Assembly (NCBI GenBank): GCA_002441045.1
Contig: DJWQ01000194.1
Coordinates: 1 to 26,227, forward strand
Source: Firmicutes bacterium UBA6226
GTDB taxonomy: Bacteria; Bacillota_A; Clostridia; Peptostreptococcales; Acidaminobacteraceae
DNA length: 26,227 nucleotides
Reading direction: 5' to 3'
Part shown: piece by piece, positions 15,822 through 23,040 of the stretch
Layout of the letters: each line of letters starts with the position of its first letter
Position numbering within the stretch: the first letter of the stretch is position 1
Position numbers and translations under genes: made by a program
The notes under the pieces: model-generated
Databases searched by the model: none
The model's input: the letters and a program-made list of their open reading frames with translations, nothing else
Told to the model about the DNA's origin: nothing

Positions 15822-17027
15822 ATGGCGATGAAAATATTTAAAAAGCTAGATCAACCCATGCTTAAGACCTCAGATTTTATGAGGGAGAGAAACATAAAGA
15901 ATGCGGCACATGGCAAGGTGCTAGCCGTAGGCGTTTTGATCTTTGAGGTAGTGTTTATGATCATAGCGATACTAAGTAGAGCAAATGGTGTAAGCCCATC
16001 GTTTAACTATAATTTTTATATGGTTATGTATATTTCGTTGATCGTTGTGAGTAGTGTTTTTTATGGTTTATTGAAAAGATACAATCCAAACGAAGCGTCA
16101 GAGGCGTACCAAAGGAAGTTTTATCGACTCACTGTGGGATTTGGTTATGTTTTTATCCTGTGGGGAATGCTGGTTAGCTTTGCGGATCAAGGGTTGTATA
16201 GCAACTTAAATGCCCTGTTTATCAACTTGATAGCGATTGCTTCATTTCTGTATATAGCGCCTAGGAATTCGCTGATTATGTTTGGTTCTGAAGCGGTGAT
16301 CTTTTTTATCTTTATCTCTAAATTTCAGCCGAGTATGGATATTTTATTGGGGCACTATATTAACAGCACGGTTCTTTTTGTGTTTGTATGGTTGGCTTCG
16401 TTTTTATCCTACAATATTTTTACCAGTAATTATCTGAATAAAAGTCAACTTCAGGTTCAGCTTGATGTGAACAGTGAGATCAACGAGCAGCTACAAGATG
16501 TGGTTTATAAGCTGGAGGCACTGGTAATTGAGGACTCATTAACAGGACTTCCCAACCGTCGAGGTCTGGACAAGTTCCTTCGAAACATCGTTAGCGTTTA
16601 TAAGTCAGAGCCAACGACGATTTCTTTTTTAATGATCGATATCGACTACTTTAAGCAGTACAACGACAGCTACACCCATATGGCTGGGGATGATACCTTA
16701 AAGCAAATTAGTGGGAAGCTGAAGGAGTTCGTCACTTCTCTTAATGATTATGTGATTCGTTTTGGTGGGGAAGAATTCTTATTTATCAACGTTTCTAAGA
16801 GTAAAGAGGAAATGGTAGCAATTGCTGAGCGCATGCGACGAGAGGTTGAAGCGCTTAAGATTGAACATATAACCTCTGAATGTAGTTCATATGTGACCAT
16901 CAGTATTGGGTTGGTGACAGAGAAATCAGGGAACCTAGAGTGGATCAATCAACAGATTTCAGCTGCGGACAAGGCACTTTATAAGGCGAAGGAGCTGGGG
17001 CGAAATCAGGTGTATGTTGCAGAGTAG
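15822..17027 (+). CDS. Membrane-bound GGDEF diguanylate cyclase
   Basis: Diguanylate cyclases join two GTP into cyclic di-GMP, a messenger for surface growth and motility. The 401-residue protein has about six membrane helices (residues about 25-200), a short coiled linker (about 205-232) and a C-terminal GGDEF domain starting at DSLTGLPNR. The active-site loop is intact, GGEEF at 315-319, with DIDYFKQYND before it, so it should be active. The inhibitory RxxD site that normally stands five residues ahead reads SLND, so product feedback by that site is absent. ATG 15822 follows AAAGGAG (15809-15815) by six bases; the in-frame ATG at 15801 lies before the ribosome site. The signal sensed by the membrane part is unknown. 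Confidence 0.9.
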   Translation: MAMKIFKKLDQPMLKTSDFMRERNIKNAAHGKVLAVGVLIFEVVFMIIAILSRANGVSPSFNYNFYMVMYISLIVVSSVFYGLLKRYNPNEASEAYQRKFYRLTVGFGYVFILWGMLVSFADQGLYSNLNALFINLIAIASFLYIAPRNSLIMFGSEAVIFFIFISKFQPSMDILLGHYINSTVLFVFVWLASFLSYNIFTSNYLNKSQLQVQLDVNSEINEQLQDVVYKLEALVIEDSLTGLPNRRGLDKFLRNIVSVYKSEPTTISFLMIDIDYFKQYNDSYTHMAGDDTLKQISGKLKEFVTSLNDYVIRFGGEEFLFINVSKSKEEMVAIAERMRREVEALKIEHITSECSSYVTISIGLVTEKSGNLEWINQQISAADKALYKAKELGRNQVYVAE

Positions 17028-17050
17028 TCAAGTGCTACTCTTTTTTATTT
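17021..17050 (+). terminator. Terminator overlapping the cyclase stop codon
   Basis: AGAGTAG (17021-17027, including the TAG stop) pairs with CTACTCT (17035-17041) around a seven-base loop and runs into a T-rich tract. Confidence 0.75.
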
Positions 17051-17076
17051 TTAATTTTTACTTTATACAGTTTTTA

Positions 17077-17082
17077 TATAAT
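17077..17082 (+). promoter_or_regulatory. Possible -10 element of the hydrolase gene
   Basis: TATAAT with TTTTTA (17055-17060) 16 bp upstream as a poor -35; it leaves about 40 bases to the ATG at 17127 and lies after the preceding terminator. Confidence 0.35.
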
Positions 17083-17126
17083 TATGGTAATAATAAATAA
17101 AAGCAATTTTGGTAAAGGAGGATCTC

Positions 17127-18092
17127 ATGCATTTTGTTAAGTTAATTTTTAAAAGATTAACCTTTGGTCTATTGATCATAATTACTCTAATCATTTTTGT
17201 AGCGATTCTGTTTGCTTTTATTCACAACATCCTAACCATAAAAGAAAAAATGGAAATGCAAATAGGTGAAGTTATAAGTGTTAGCGATAAAAAAATGAAT
17301 GCATATGTTACAGGCGAAGGTGCACATACCATTGTTCTCTTAAGTGGTCTAGGAACAGCGTCACCAATTGCTGACTTTATGCCTTTAGCAGAAAAGTTGG
17401 GAGAAGAAAATAGGGTAGTCATTCTAGAGTATTTTGGATATGGCTTCAGTGATCAAACGAGCGAGCCTAGAACTAATAAGCAGATCGTTGCAGAAGTTAG
17501 GGAGGCACTAGAAAAGCTGGGATTGAAAGGCCCATATATACTTATGCCTCATTCAATTTCAGGGATTTATGCACTTGAATACGCCATGACATATCCTGAA
17601 GAAGTAGAAGCAATCATTGGAATCGATGCCTCTGTTCCGAATCAAACGAAAATCACGTCACCACCTAAAGTATCTGGGCTGATGGGTATAATGAATAAAA
17701 TGGGTTTTTTTAGACTTTTAGATACAACGAATGCCGAGATGAATACAGGTGGTTATTATACTGACGTGGAGCTAAAGCTAGCAGAATATGCAGCCAAATG
17801 GAACAGTATGAACTTCACAATGATAGATGAATTTGAGCACGTCTTATCAAATACGACATTGCTCTATGACCGTCAGTATCCAGTAGACTTACCAATTCTA
17901 TTATTCCTCTCAAGCGATACCATTAAAAATGATGATACCTGGCTACCACTTCACGAGGCGATGTTTACAGAGCAAACTGCACGGGAAATACAAAAAATTA
18001 GCATATTAGAAGGCGGTCATTATCTACATTGGTATCAGTGCGAAAGGATAACTGAGGCAACCTTAGCATTTATCAAGAACGTGTTAGATTGA
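17127..18092 (+). CDS. Membrane-anchored alpha/beta hydrolase
   Basis: A 321-residue hydrolase of the alpha/beta fold. One N-terminal membrane helix (about 5-35) is followed by the fold core (HTIVLLSGLG, with the oxyanion-hole loop), a nucleophile elbow PHSISG with Ser143, and the catalytic His298 in EGGHYLHW; the acid is probably the Asp in FLSSDT. The elbow has His-Ser-Ile-Ser-Gly, lacking the usual first Gly. Such proteins cleave esters, lipids or peptides; the substrate is unknown. The catalytic domain probably sits outside the membrane. ATG 17127 follows AAAGGAGG (17114-17121) by five bases; a TTG at 17109 lies before that site. A separate promoter follows its stop, so it may be a single-gene unit. 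Confidence 0.85.
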   Translation: MHFVKLIFKRLTFGLLIIITLIIFVAILFAFIHNILTIKEKMEMQIGEVISVSDKKMNAYVTGEGAHTIVLLSGLGTASPIADFMPLAEKLGEENRVVILEYFGYGFSDQTSEPRTNKQIVAEVREALEKLGLKGPYILMPHSISGIYALEYAMTYPEEVEAIIGIDASVPNQTKITSPPKVSGLMGIMNKMGFFRLLDTTNAEMNTGGYYTDVELKLAEYAAKWNSMNFTMIDEFEHVLSNTTLLYDRQYPVDLPILLFLSSDTIKNDDTWLPLHEAMFTEQTAREIQKISILEGGHYLHWYQCERITEATLAFIKNVLD

Positions 18093-18118
18093 TTTATCAT
18101 CTTTATAAAGGGTATAAT
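18089..18118 (+). promoter_or_regulatory. Promoter overlapping the hydrolase stop codon
   Basis: TTGATT (18089-18094), an 18-bp spacer and a perfect TATAAT (18113-18118). The expected transcript begins near 18125 and starts with a small GCTG/CAGC hairpin (18127-18142). Confidence 0.5.
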
Positions 18119-18160
18119 CAATAAACGCTGTTTTATTACAGCATAACTAAATTGAAATGG

Positions 18161-18724
18161 ATGGTAAACTTTTTGAAACAAAAGAAGAACAAAACCTACG
18201 AGATAGCAATGATAGCCATGAGTGTCGCCATGCTCATCGGAGGTGGGATTGGCATATATGCAATAAGTGCAGTTTTCCCAGTGCCAGGAAGCAAGTATGT
18301 CATGATGGCACCTGTTATTGCGACGATTCTTTATGTAATGCAGATTAAACTAAAAGGACAGACGACGATACTAAAGTTTGGTGGTGTTTTTGCATTGGTG
18401 ATGACATTGGTTAATCTCTTTATGGGAATAGCGATTCTACTCACAACGCTCTGTACGCATGTCTCGGTTTTATGGATCAAAAACAACGAAAGAAAGGCAT
18501 ACTGGGGCAGTGTCCTCTATGCAGGGTATACTGGTGTAATCGCACTATCGATTACAAAGCTATTCATCAGTGGCATCGTAGATGAAATTCCCTATATCGT
18601 CTTTGTGGGGATCGGTGCATTGTGCATGGTATTTGGGGTGATAGGGACAACAGTGGCGAAGCGCATCATTAGGTCCATAAAAGGATATGCCATCGACAGT
18701 GAACATATGATAGATCATAAGTAA
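18161..18724 (+). CDS. Small polytopic membrane protein, possibly ECF S-component-like
   Basis: A 187-residue integral membrane protein with about five or six hydrophobic helices and a basic C-terminal tail. Size, a short cytoplasmic N-terminus and the gapped hydrophobic profile resemble substrate-binding S-components of ECF vitamin transporters, but I see no signature motif and no ECF ATPase genes nearby, so this is only a suggestion. The start is unclear: neither ATG 18161 nor the in-frame TTG 18152 has a good ribosome site, and a small hairpin precedes both. It ends 11 bp before the dehydrogenase-VOC gene and is probably co-transcribed with it, so a role in bringing in that enzyme's substrate is possible. 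Confidence 0.7.
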   Translation: MVNFLKQKKNKTYEIAMIAMSVAMLIGGGIGIYAISAVFPVPGSKYVMMAPVIATILYVMQIKLKGQTTILKFGGVFALVMTLVNLFMGIAILLTTLCTHVSVLWIKNNERKAYWGSVLYAGYTGVIALSITKLFISGIVDEIPYIVFVGIGALCMVFGVIGTTVAKRIIRSIKGYAIDSEHMIDHK

Positions 18725-18735
18725 TAGGAGGCGAC

Positions 18736-20829
18736 ATGAAAGTAGGCGTAATTGGTTCAGGTGCCATCAGTGGCATCTACCTTAAAAACATGATAGAAAG
18801 ATTTGATAACCTTGAGGTGATTGCGATCGCAGACCGTAGAGGTGTTGGTGCAGGTGAAAAAGCGAAAGCATATGGAATAGAAGCGGTGACCGTTGAAGCC
18901 TTACTCAGTCATCCTGAAGTAGAAATGATCGTGAATTTAACACCGGTTGGCACACATTACGACCTCATTAAATCAGCTCTATTGGCTGGGAAACACGTCT
19001 ATACTGAAAAGACCCTCACCTCTGACCCCGTTCAAGCAAAAGAGCTTCTGGATTTGGCAGATGAAAATGGCCTTTATTTAGGATCAGCACCAGACACTTT
19101 TATGGGAAGCGCCCTTCAATCAGCAAGACAAGCGATAGACGACGGAATCATCGGAGAAGTCAACTCGTTTGCCATCTCGGTAAACAGAAGCAACTCATTT
19201 CTGATCAGCTTGTTCCCATTCTTAAAACAACCAGGGGCAGGCGTTTTGTTTGACTATGCGGTTTATCATATGACGGCACTGGTAAGCTTGTTTGGGCCTG
19301 TGGCAAAGGTAGGCGCTATCGTGAGAGCACCATATAAAACGCATATCAATATCAACCCAAAGAGCTCAGAGTACGGTGAAACCATGCAGACGCCAAACGA
19401 AAGCCAAGTGTCTGCAATCGTTCAGCTACATAATGGGATGACGGGGACCCTACATCTGAACACAGAAAGCAATAGAGATGAGGAAACCTTTTTCGCGGTT
19501 TATGGCACAAAGGGCATCCTGTATTTAACCGATCCCAACCTGTTTGGTGGCAGTGTGCAGTTTATTCCCGATCAATCTGTCTTAGATATATCGGTTGAAC
19601 CTGTCAATCTATGGCAGTTTACGCCGTTCTCAGATAATTCCAGAGGGCTCGGTCCTTCTGAAATGGCAGAAGCAATCATAGAAGGAAGACCGAATCGGGC
19701 GTCTAAGGAGATGGCCTATCATGTGCTTGAAGTCCTTGACGCGATCTTAAAATGTGGCGAAAAGGGTGCATTTCAAACTATAGAATCGACTTTCACAAGA
19801 CCGTTGCCTTTGGAAGGAAAACGCGTACCGATTACCAACATCGGGCACATCTCAGTTCGGATGGCAAACGAATCACAGATGCTTAAATTCTATAGCGAAG
19901 TGCTTGAAATGAAGCCCTTATTTGAATTGTCCTTAAAAGAGATTCATCCAGCCATAGCAGATGAAGAAAATCGGCCATGCCTAGCTTACTTTAAACTGGC
20001 AAATCATCAATATCTAGAGCTTTTGTATAATAATGGTGCCTCATATGAGACCGTTAATGATAGACGTGAACACTATGGCTACATGAAGGTCAATTTTGAA
20101 GTAGAGGACATTGAGGCGTTTAAGTCACATTTAATTGCCAAAGGGGTAACCTTGGTTGAAGACATACATGTCGTCGTCGATGGCTCAAAGGAACTGACCA
20201 TCCTAGATCCAGATGGCAATGAAATTCAGTTTACGGAATACGCTAAAGGAGCGCATGCAAAGATAAAGCTCTCGGCTAAAAAAGCGCACGAGAGCTGTTC
20301 TAAGGTGTCGCATACCACACAGGTGGCGTTTCAAGTTAAAGATCCAGTAAATATGTTGAATTTTTATGTAAAGGGACTTGGGTTGAATAAAGCATTAACC
20401 CTAACTTATAATGATCTTTATTTGGATCTTGAGAATAAACTGAAACTGGCAAATATAGATACAAAAAATGAGTTAGCGTCACAAATTGAACCAATTCAAG
20501 CTGAGATGAAGGCCATAGAACGTTTGCGCGATCGCGCTTGGATTGATTTTATAGAAATCGCACCACATCAATATCTCGAGCTCTTCCATTCACCAAACGA
20601 AGTGAAAAAAGCACCAAAGGATGTCGAACGCTGTTATGGCTATAATCATCTTTGCCTTGAAGTTGATGATATTGAAGCGGCTTACAAAGCCGTAATCTAT
20701 AACGGTATCAAGCCTGATACTGAGATCACTCTAGGTGCAGAAGGTGTCTACCAGTTCTGGTTAACGGATCCTGATGGCAATCGTGTCGAGTTGATGGCCT
20801 ATACAGAAAAAGCAATGCAACTATCATAA
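18736..20829 (+). CDS. Gfo/Idh/MocA oxidoreductase fused to two VOC domains
   Basis: A 697-residue fusion. Residues 1 to about 365 form a Gfo/Idh/MocA NAD(P)-dependent dehydrogenase: nucleotide motif GSGAISG (7-13), EK at 91-92 (EKT instead of the usual EKP), and the active-site pair Asp173/His178 in FDYAVYH. Residues about 366-505 and 522-690 are two glyoxalase/VOC modules of the kind that bind a metal for lyase, isomerase or dioxygenase chemistry. VOC1 keeps His371, Glu429 and Glu496 but has Lys451 for the third ligand; VOC2 has Gln529, Glu615, His638 and Glu685. VOC2 also holds an extra charged helix (about 565-602). The substrate is probably a sugar, polyol or hydroxy-acid; that is inference. 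AGGAGG precedes ATG by a few bases. Single continuous frame, so not an assembly of adjacent genes. Confidence 0.88.
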   Translation: MKVGVIGSGAISGIYLKNMIERFDNLEVIAIADRRGVGAGEKAKAYGIEAVTVEALLSHPEVEMIVNLTPVGTHYDLIKSALLAGKHVYTEKTLTSDPVQAKELLDLADENGLYLGSAPDTFMGSALQSARQAIDDGIIGEVNSFAISVNRSNSFLISLFPFLKQPGAGVLFDYAVYHMTALVSLFGPVAKVGAIVRAPYKTHININPKSSEYGETMQTPNESQVSAIVQLHNGMTGTLHLNTESNRDEETFFAVYGTKGILYLTDPNLFGGSVQFIPDQSVLDISVEPVNLWQFTPFSDNSRGLGPSEMAEAIIEGRPNRASKEMAYHVLEVLDAILKCGEKGAFQTIESTFTRPLPLEGKRVPITNIGHISVRMANESQMLKFYSEVLEMKPLFELSLKEIHPAIADEENRPCLAYFKLANHQYLELLYNNGASYETVNDRREHYGYMKVNFEVEDIEAFKSHLIAKGVTLVEDIHVVVDGSKELTILDPDGNEIQFTEYAKGAHAKIKLSAKKAHESCSKVSHTTQVAFQVKDPVNMLNFYVKGLGLNKALTLTYNDLYLDLENKLKLANIDTKNELASQIEPIQAEMKAIERLRDRAWIDFIEIAPHQYLELFHSPNEVKKAPKDVERCYGYNHLCLEVDDIEAAYKAVIYNGIKPDTEITLGAEGVYQFWLTDPDGNRVELMAYTEKAMQLS

Positions 20830-20870
20830 TTGACATTCAACTATTGAAAATATTGATATTATTGAAATCA

Positions 20871-21536
20871 TTAAAACCCACGCGTCTGACCCTTCCAAGG
20901 CTTAGGCGCGTTTTCTCTGTATTCTTCTATCCCTGGACCACCTAGCTTTTTAAGCCGCCATATGCCATAAATATAGCTGAGGAGTAACACCAAAACTGTC
21001 AAAGGCATTCCTAAAAGCGTGTTGATTATAAAAAGACCACTTAAGTTTTGATCTTGAATGAGGATCAACTGAAGAACGCCTCTTAAAACAAACAAAACAA
21101 GCCATAAAGTGGTCACTTCTGAGTAAGCGGGTCGTATATCATTACGCCAAAACCAGTTTAACTCCCAGCCTCTTGAAATATGGCTGAGCCAAGCGGCAAG
21201 AGGTTTTTTGAAGACTAGGCTGACGGCTGTAATGATAACCAAACCCGTACTTGTAATTAGCTTCGGCACATAGTAATTTGAAGCACTTCCTGCTAACAGA
21301 GCAAAACTGACCGCGACGATAATGCCAAGCAAACCACTAAGTGCATAATACCATGACTGCTTTTTAATCCTTCTAAAAATGGCTAAAAGAAATGCAGCGC
21401 TGATGGACAAACCCGCAGCAAGCTCTAAATTAAAAATCGAATTACCAATAAGATAGATCATCGGCGGCAGGATAGCGTCTAAGGTGTTGCCTTTTAACAC
21501 GAGTTTCAGTTCTTCAGCGAGTTCTTTAATAGTCAT
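20871..21536 (-). CDS. DUF3159-like membrane protein
   Basis: A 221-residue membrane protein with about six hydrophobic helices, resembling the DUF3159 family (relatives of the YciB septation-type membrane proteins); the middle (LLGIIVAVSFALLAGSASNYYVP, split by helix ends) and KKPLAAW are typical. Function of the family is unknown. I chose ATG 21536, preceded by AGGTGA; a longer frame from TTG 21614 would add 26 residues encoded by an 18-bp repeat and has no good ribosome site. It is convergent with the dehydrogenase-VOC gene, with only 41 bp and no clear terminator between them. The DUF1475-like gene lies 105 bp upstream on the same strand. Confidence 0.75.
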   Translation of the reverse strand: MTIKELAEELKLVLKGNTLDAILPPMIYLIGNSIFNLELAAGLSISAAFLLAIFRRIKKQSWYYALSGLLGIIVAVSFALLAGSASNYYVPKLITSTGLVIITAVSLVFKKPLAAWLSHISRGWELNWFWRNDIRPAYSEVTTLWLVLFVLRGVLQLILIQDQNLSGLFIINTLLGMPLTVLVLLLSYIYGIWRLKKLGGPGIEEYRENAPKPWKGQTRGF

Positions 21537-21555
21537 TTTATCACCTGATTCCCTT

Positions 21556-21609
21556 TTGCTAGTTTTTATCGGATCACTAGATTTTACCTTATCGCTAGAT
21601 TTTATCGTA
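21556..21609. repeat. Three tandem 18-bp imperfect repeats
   Basis: Units at 21556-21573, 21574-21591 and 21592-21609, each with CTAG at the same place (21559, 21577, 21595) followed by a T-rich half. The period is exactly 18 bp. They lie just upstream of the minus-strand start at 21536. If the longer frame were translated they would code for a six-residue repeat of the KSSD type. Confidence 0.7.
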
Positions 21610-21641
21610 AACAACGCATCTTTAAAGATACATTTTGAAGT

Positions 21642-21989
21642 CTAACTGTGCTTTGAAAGGTGTTCTTTTTTTGCCCCTAAAAAGAATTTAAGCCAGTCAT
21701 TTTCTGAGGTATAAAACGCGTAAAGAATATAAAGAGCACCAGTAAAAAAGCCAAGTACCATCATCGCAACAATCCATATAATCTTTGCTACAAGATACTT
21801 TTCTCTGAAAAAAATCCACATTGAAAAAAGTGTAAAGCCGACATAAAGATCGACGAGAGACATGATTCCCCAAGGATTGTCAAATAAGAGGGCGCCATCC
21901 TTAAAAAAATCACCGTTGATAAAACCATTTAATAGTCCTGCTGTCATAGCAAATAGACCAATCCAAGCGATTATCTTTCCTACTTTCAT
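21642..21989 (-). CDS. DUF1475-like small membrane protein
   Basis: A 115-residue protein with three or four membrane helices. The segment WGIMSLVDLYVGF followed by MWIFFRE is the recognisable core of the DUF1475 family, whose function is unknown. GGAGG lies five bases before ATG 21989 on the minus strand, which decides the start against a longer frame from 22064. It is followed on the same strand by the DUF3159-like gene, and a transcript covering both is likely. It is divergent from the TetR gene across 237 bp, in which I see no clear promoter or operator. Confidence 0.78.
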   Translation of the reverse strand: MKVGKIIAWIGLFAMTAGLLNGFINGDFFKDGALLFDNPWGIMSLVDLYVGFTLFSMWIFFREKYLVAKIIWIVAMMVLGFFTGALYILYAFYTSENDWLKFFLGAKKEHLSKHS

Positions 21990-22226
21990 AATTACCTCCA
22001 TTAGATGATTGGTGTCAGATTCTTGAAATATCCGAGGATTCTTGAAAATTAATACCCGTAACATAAGTTAAATAACCAAAATAGGTTTAAGATCGCTAAT
22101 TTAAGTTGTAGTTATTAATGTTAGTTCTAATAAGTTAAAGATGAAATTGAAGATAGAATATTTGAAAAAAAACAAGAACTGTGCGACACTAGTAATATGA
22201 AATAGATTATACAATAGAGGTGCCAA

Positions 22227-22832
22227 GTGAAAAGTAAATGGGATGAAAATAAAGAACAAAAAGAAGAGAGCCTTTTTGACACCGCCTACCGACTATTTTT
22301 AGAGAAGGGCTTTAACCAGACGACGATCAGTGATATCGTGAACATGGCTGGGGTTGCAAAAGGTACCTTTTATCTTTATTTCAAAGATAAATACGATATA
22401 AGAGATCGAATTATCATCCGGAAAACTTATCGTTTAATAGAAGAGTCTATATCAAAAAAAGAGATCCAAACACTTGTGAGGTTTGAAGACCGATTGCTTT
22501 TCATCGTTGACTTTATTTTGGATTATCTAAGTGAGAATAAGGCTTTTTTAAGCTTTATGCACCGTGATCTCATCTTCGGCATCTATAAAGGGACGTTTTC
22601 TAAAACCGTACGTGAGGGTGCAGACACCACCATCATGGATCTTTTCATAGAGGGTGCACAGGAAAATGGCTACCAGATGGCGCGTCCTGATTATGTGTTT
22701 TGCTTGATACTTGAGCTAGTGAGTACAGTTGCTTACAGCGCCATCGTTTTAAACGAGCCTGCGCCTATAGAAGAGATGAAACCCTATGTGCATCGAGGCA
22801 TCATGGGGATTTTGAGTATGTATAAAGAATGA
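22227..22832 (+). CDS. TetR family repressor of the downstream exporter
   Basis: A 201-residue TetR/AcrR regulator: the N-terminal helix-turn-helix (about 18-62) has the typical TTISDIVNMAGVAKGTFYLYFKDK, and the helical ligand-binding rest shows little conservation, as usual. Start is GTG 22227, six bases after AGAGG. The gene ends in its own terminator 35 bp before two palindromic sites that flank the exporter promoter, so it most likely represses the exporter operon and is relieved by a lipophilic compound that the exporter removes. The palindromes are not in front of its own gene, so I see no sign of autoregulation. Confidence 0.88.
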   Translation: MKSKWDENKEQKEESLFDTAYRLFLEKGFNQTTISDIVNMAGVAKGTFYLYFKDKYDIRDRIIIRKTYRLIEESISKKEIQTLVRFEDRLLFIVDFILDYLSENKAFLSFMHRDLIFGIYKGTFSKTVREGADTTIMDLFIEGAQENGYQMARPDYVFCLILELVSTVAYSAIVLNEPAPIEEMKPYVHRGIMGILSMYKE

Positions 22833-22866
22833 GGATCTCTTCCAAAACCTAAATATTAAGTTTATG

Positions 22867-22908
22867 AAATATCGCGGAATTAACTCAATTCGCGATATTT
22901 TTTTACAA
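22867..22908 (+). terminator. Terminator after the TetR gene
   Basis: AAATATCGCG (22867-22876) pairs with CGCGATATTT (22891-22900); after a one-base bulge the inner AATT arms also pair. A run of T follows. It prevents read-through from tetR into the exporter genes. Confidence 0.85.
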
Positions 22909-22916
22909 TTAATTAA

Positions 22917-22931
22917 TTGACCAACGGTCAA
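22917..22931. promoter_or_regulatory. Operator 1, palindrome over the -35 box
   Basis: TTGACCAACGGTCAA, a perfect palindrome with a three-base centre. Its left arm is also the -35 hexamer of the exporter promoter. Nearly identical to operator 2, 39 bp away centre to centre. Confidence 0.8.
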
Positions 22932-22945
22932 AAAAGGAGTACAAT
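22917..22945 (+). promoter_or_regulatory. Promoter of the RND exporter operon
   Basis: TTGACC (22917-22922), exactly 17 bp, then TACAAT (22940-22945). Transcription should start near 22952, giving a leader of about 90 bases. Confidence 0.75.
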
Positions 22946-22955
22946 CTGCTAGTGA

Positions 22956-22970
22956 TTGACCAATGGTCAT
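22956..22970. promoter_or_regulatory. Operator 2, at the transcription start
   Basis: TTGACCAATGGTCAT repeats operator 1 with two changes, keeping TGACC and GGTCA arms. It lies just after the expected transcription start, so a bound repressor would block the promoter from both sides. Confidence 0.78.
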
Positions 22971-23040
22971 AATTAGAAGTGAAATAGTAGCGCTTGGACT
23001 TCTTACTATGATCTAAAAACTAATTAAAAGGAGTGATTGT

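Noticed and set aside
20830..20858. TTGACA followed by AT-rich DNA after the VOC fusion gene, promoter-like
   Set aside because: It points toward the end of a convergent minus-strand gene, no plus-strand gene follows, and the -10 is poor.
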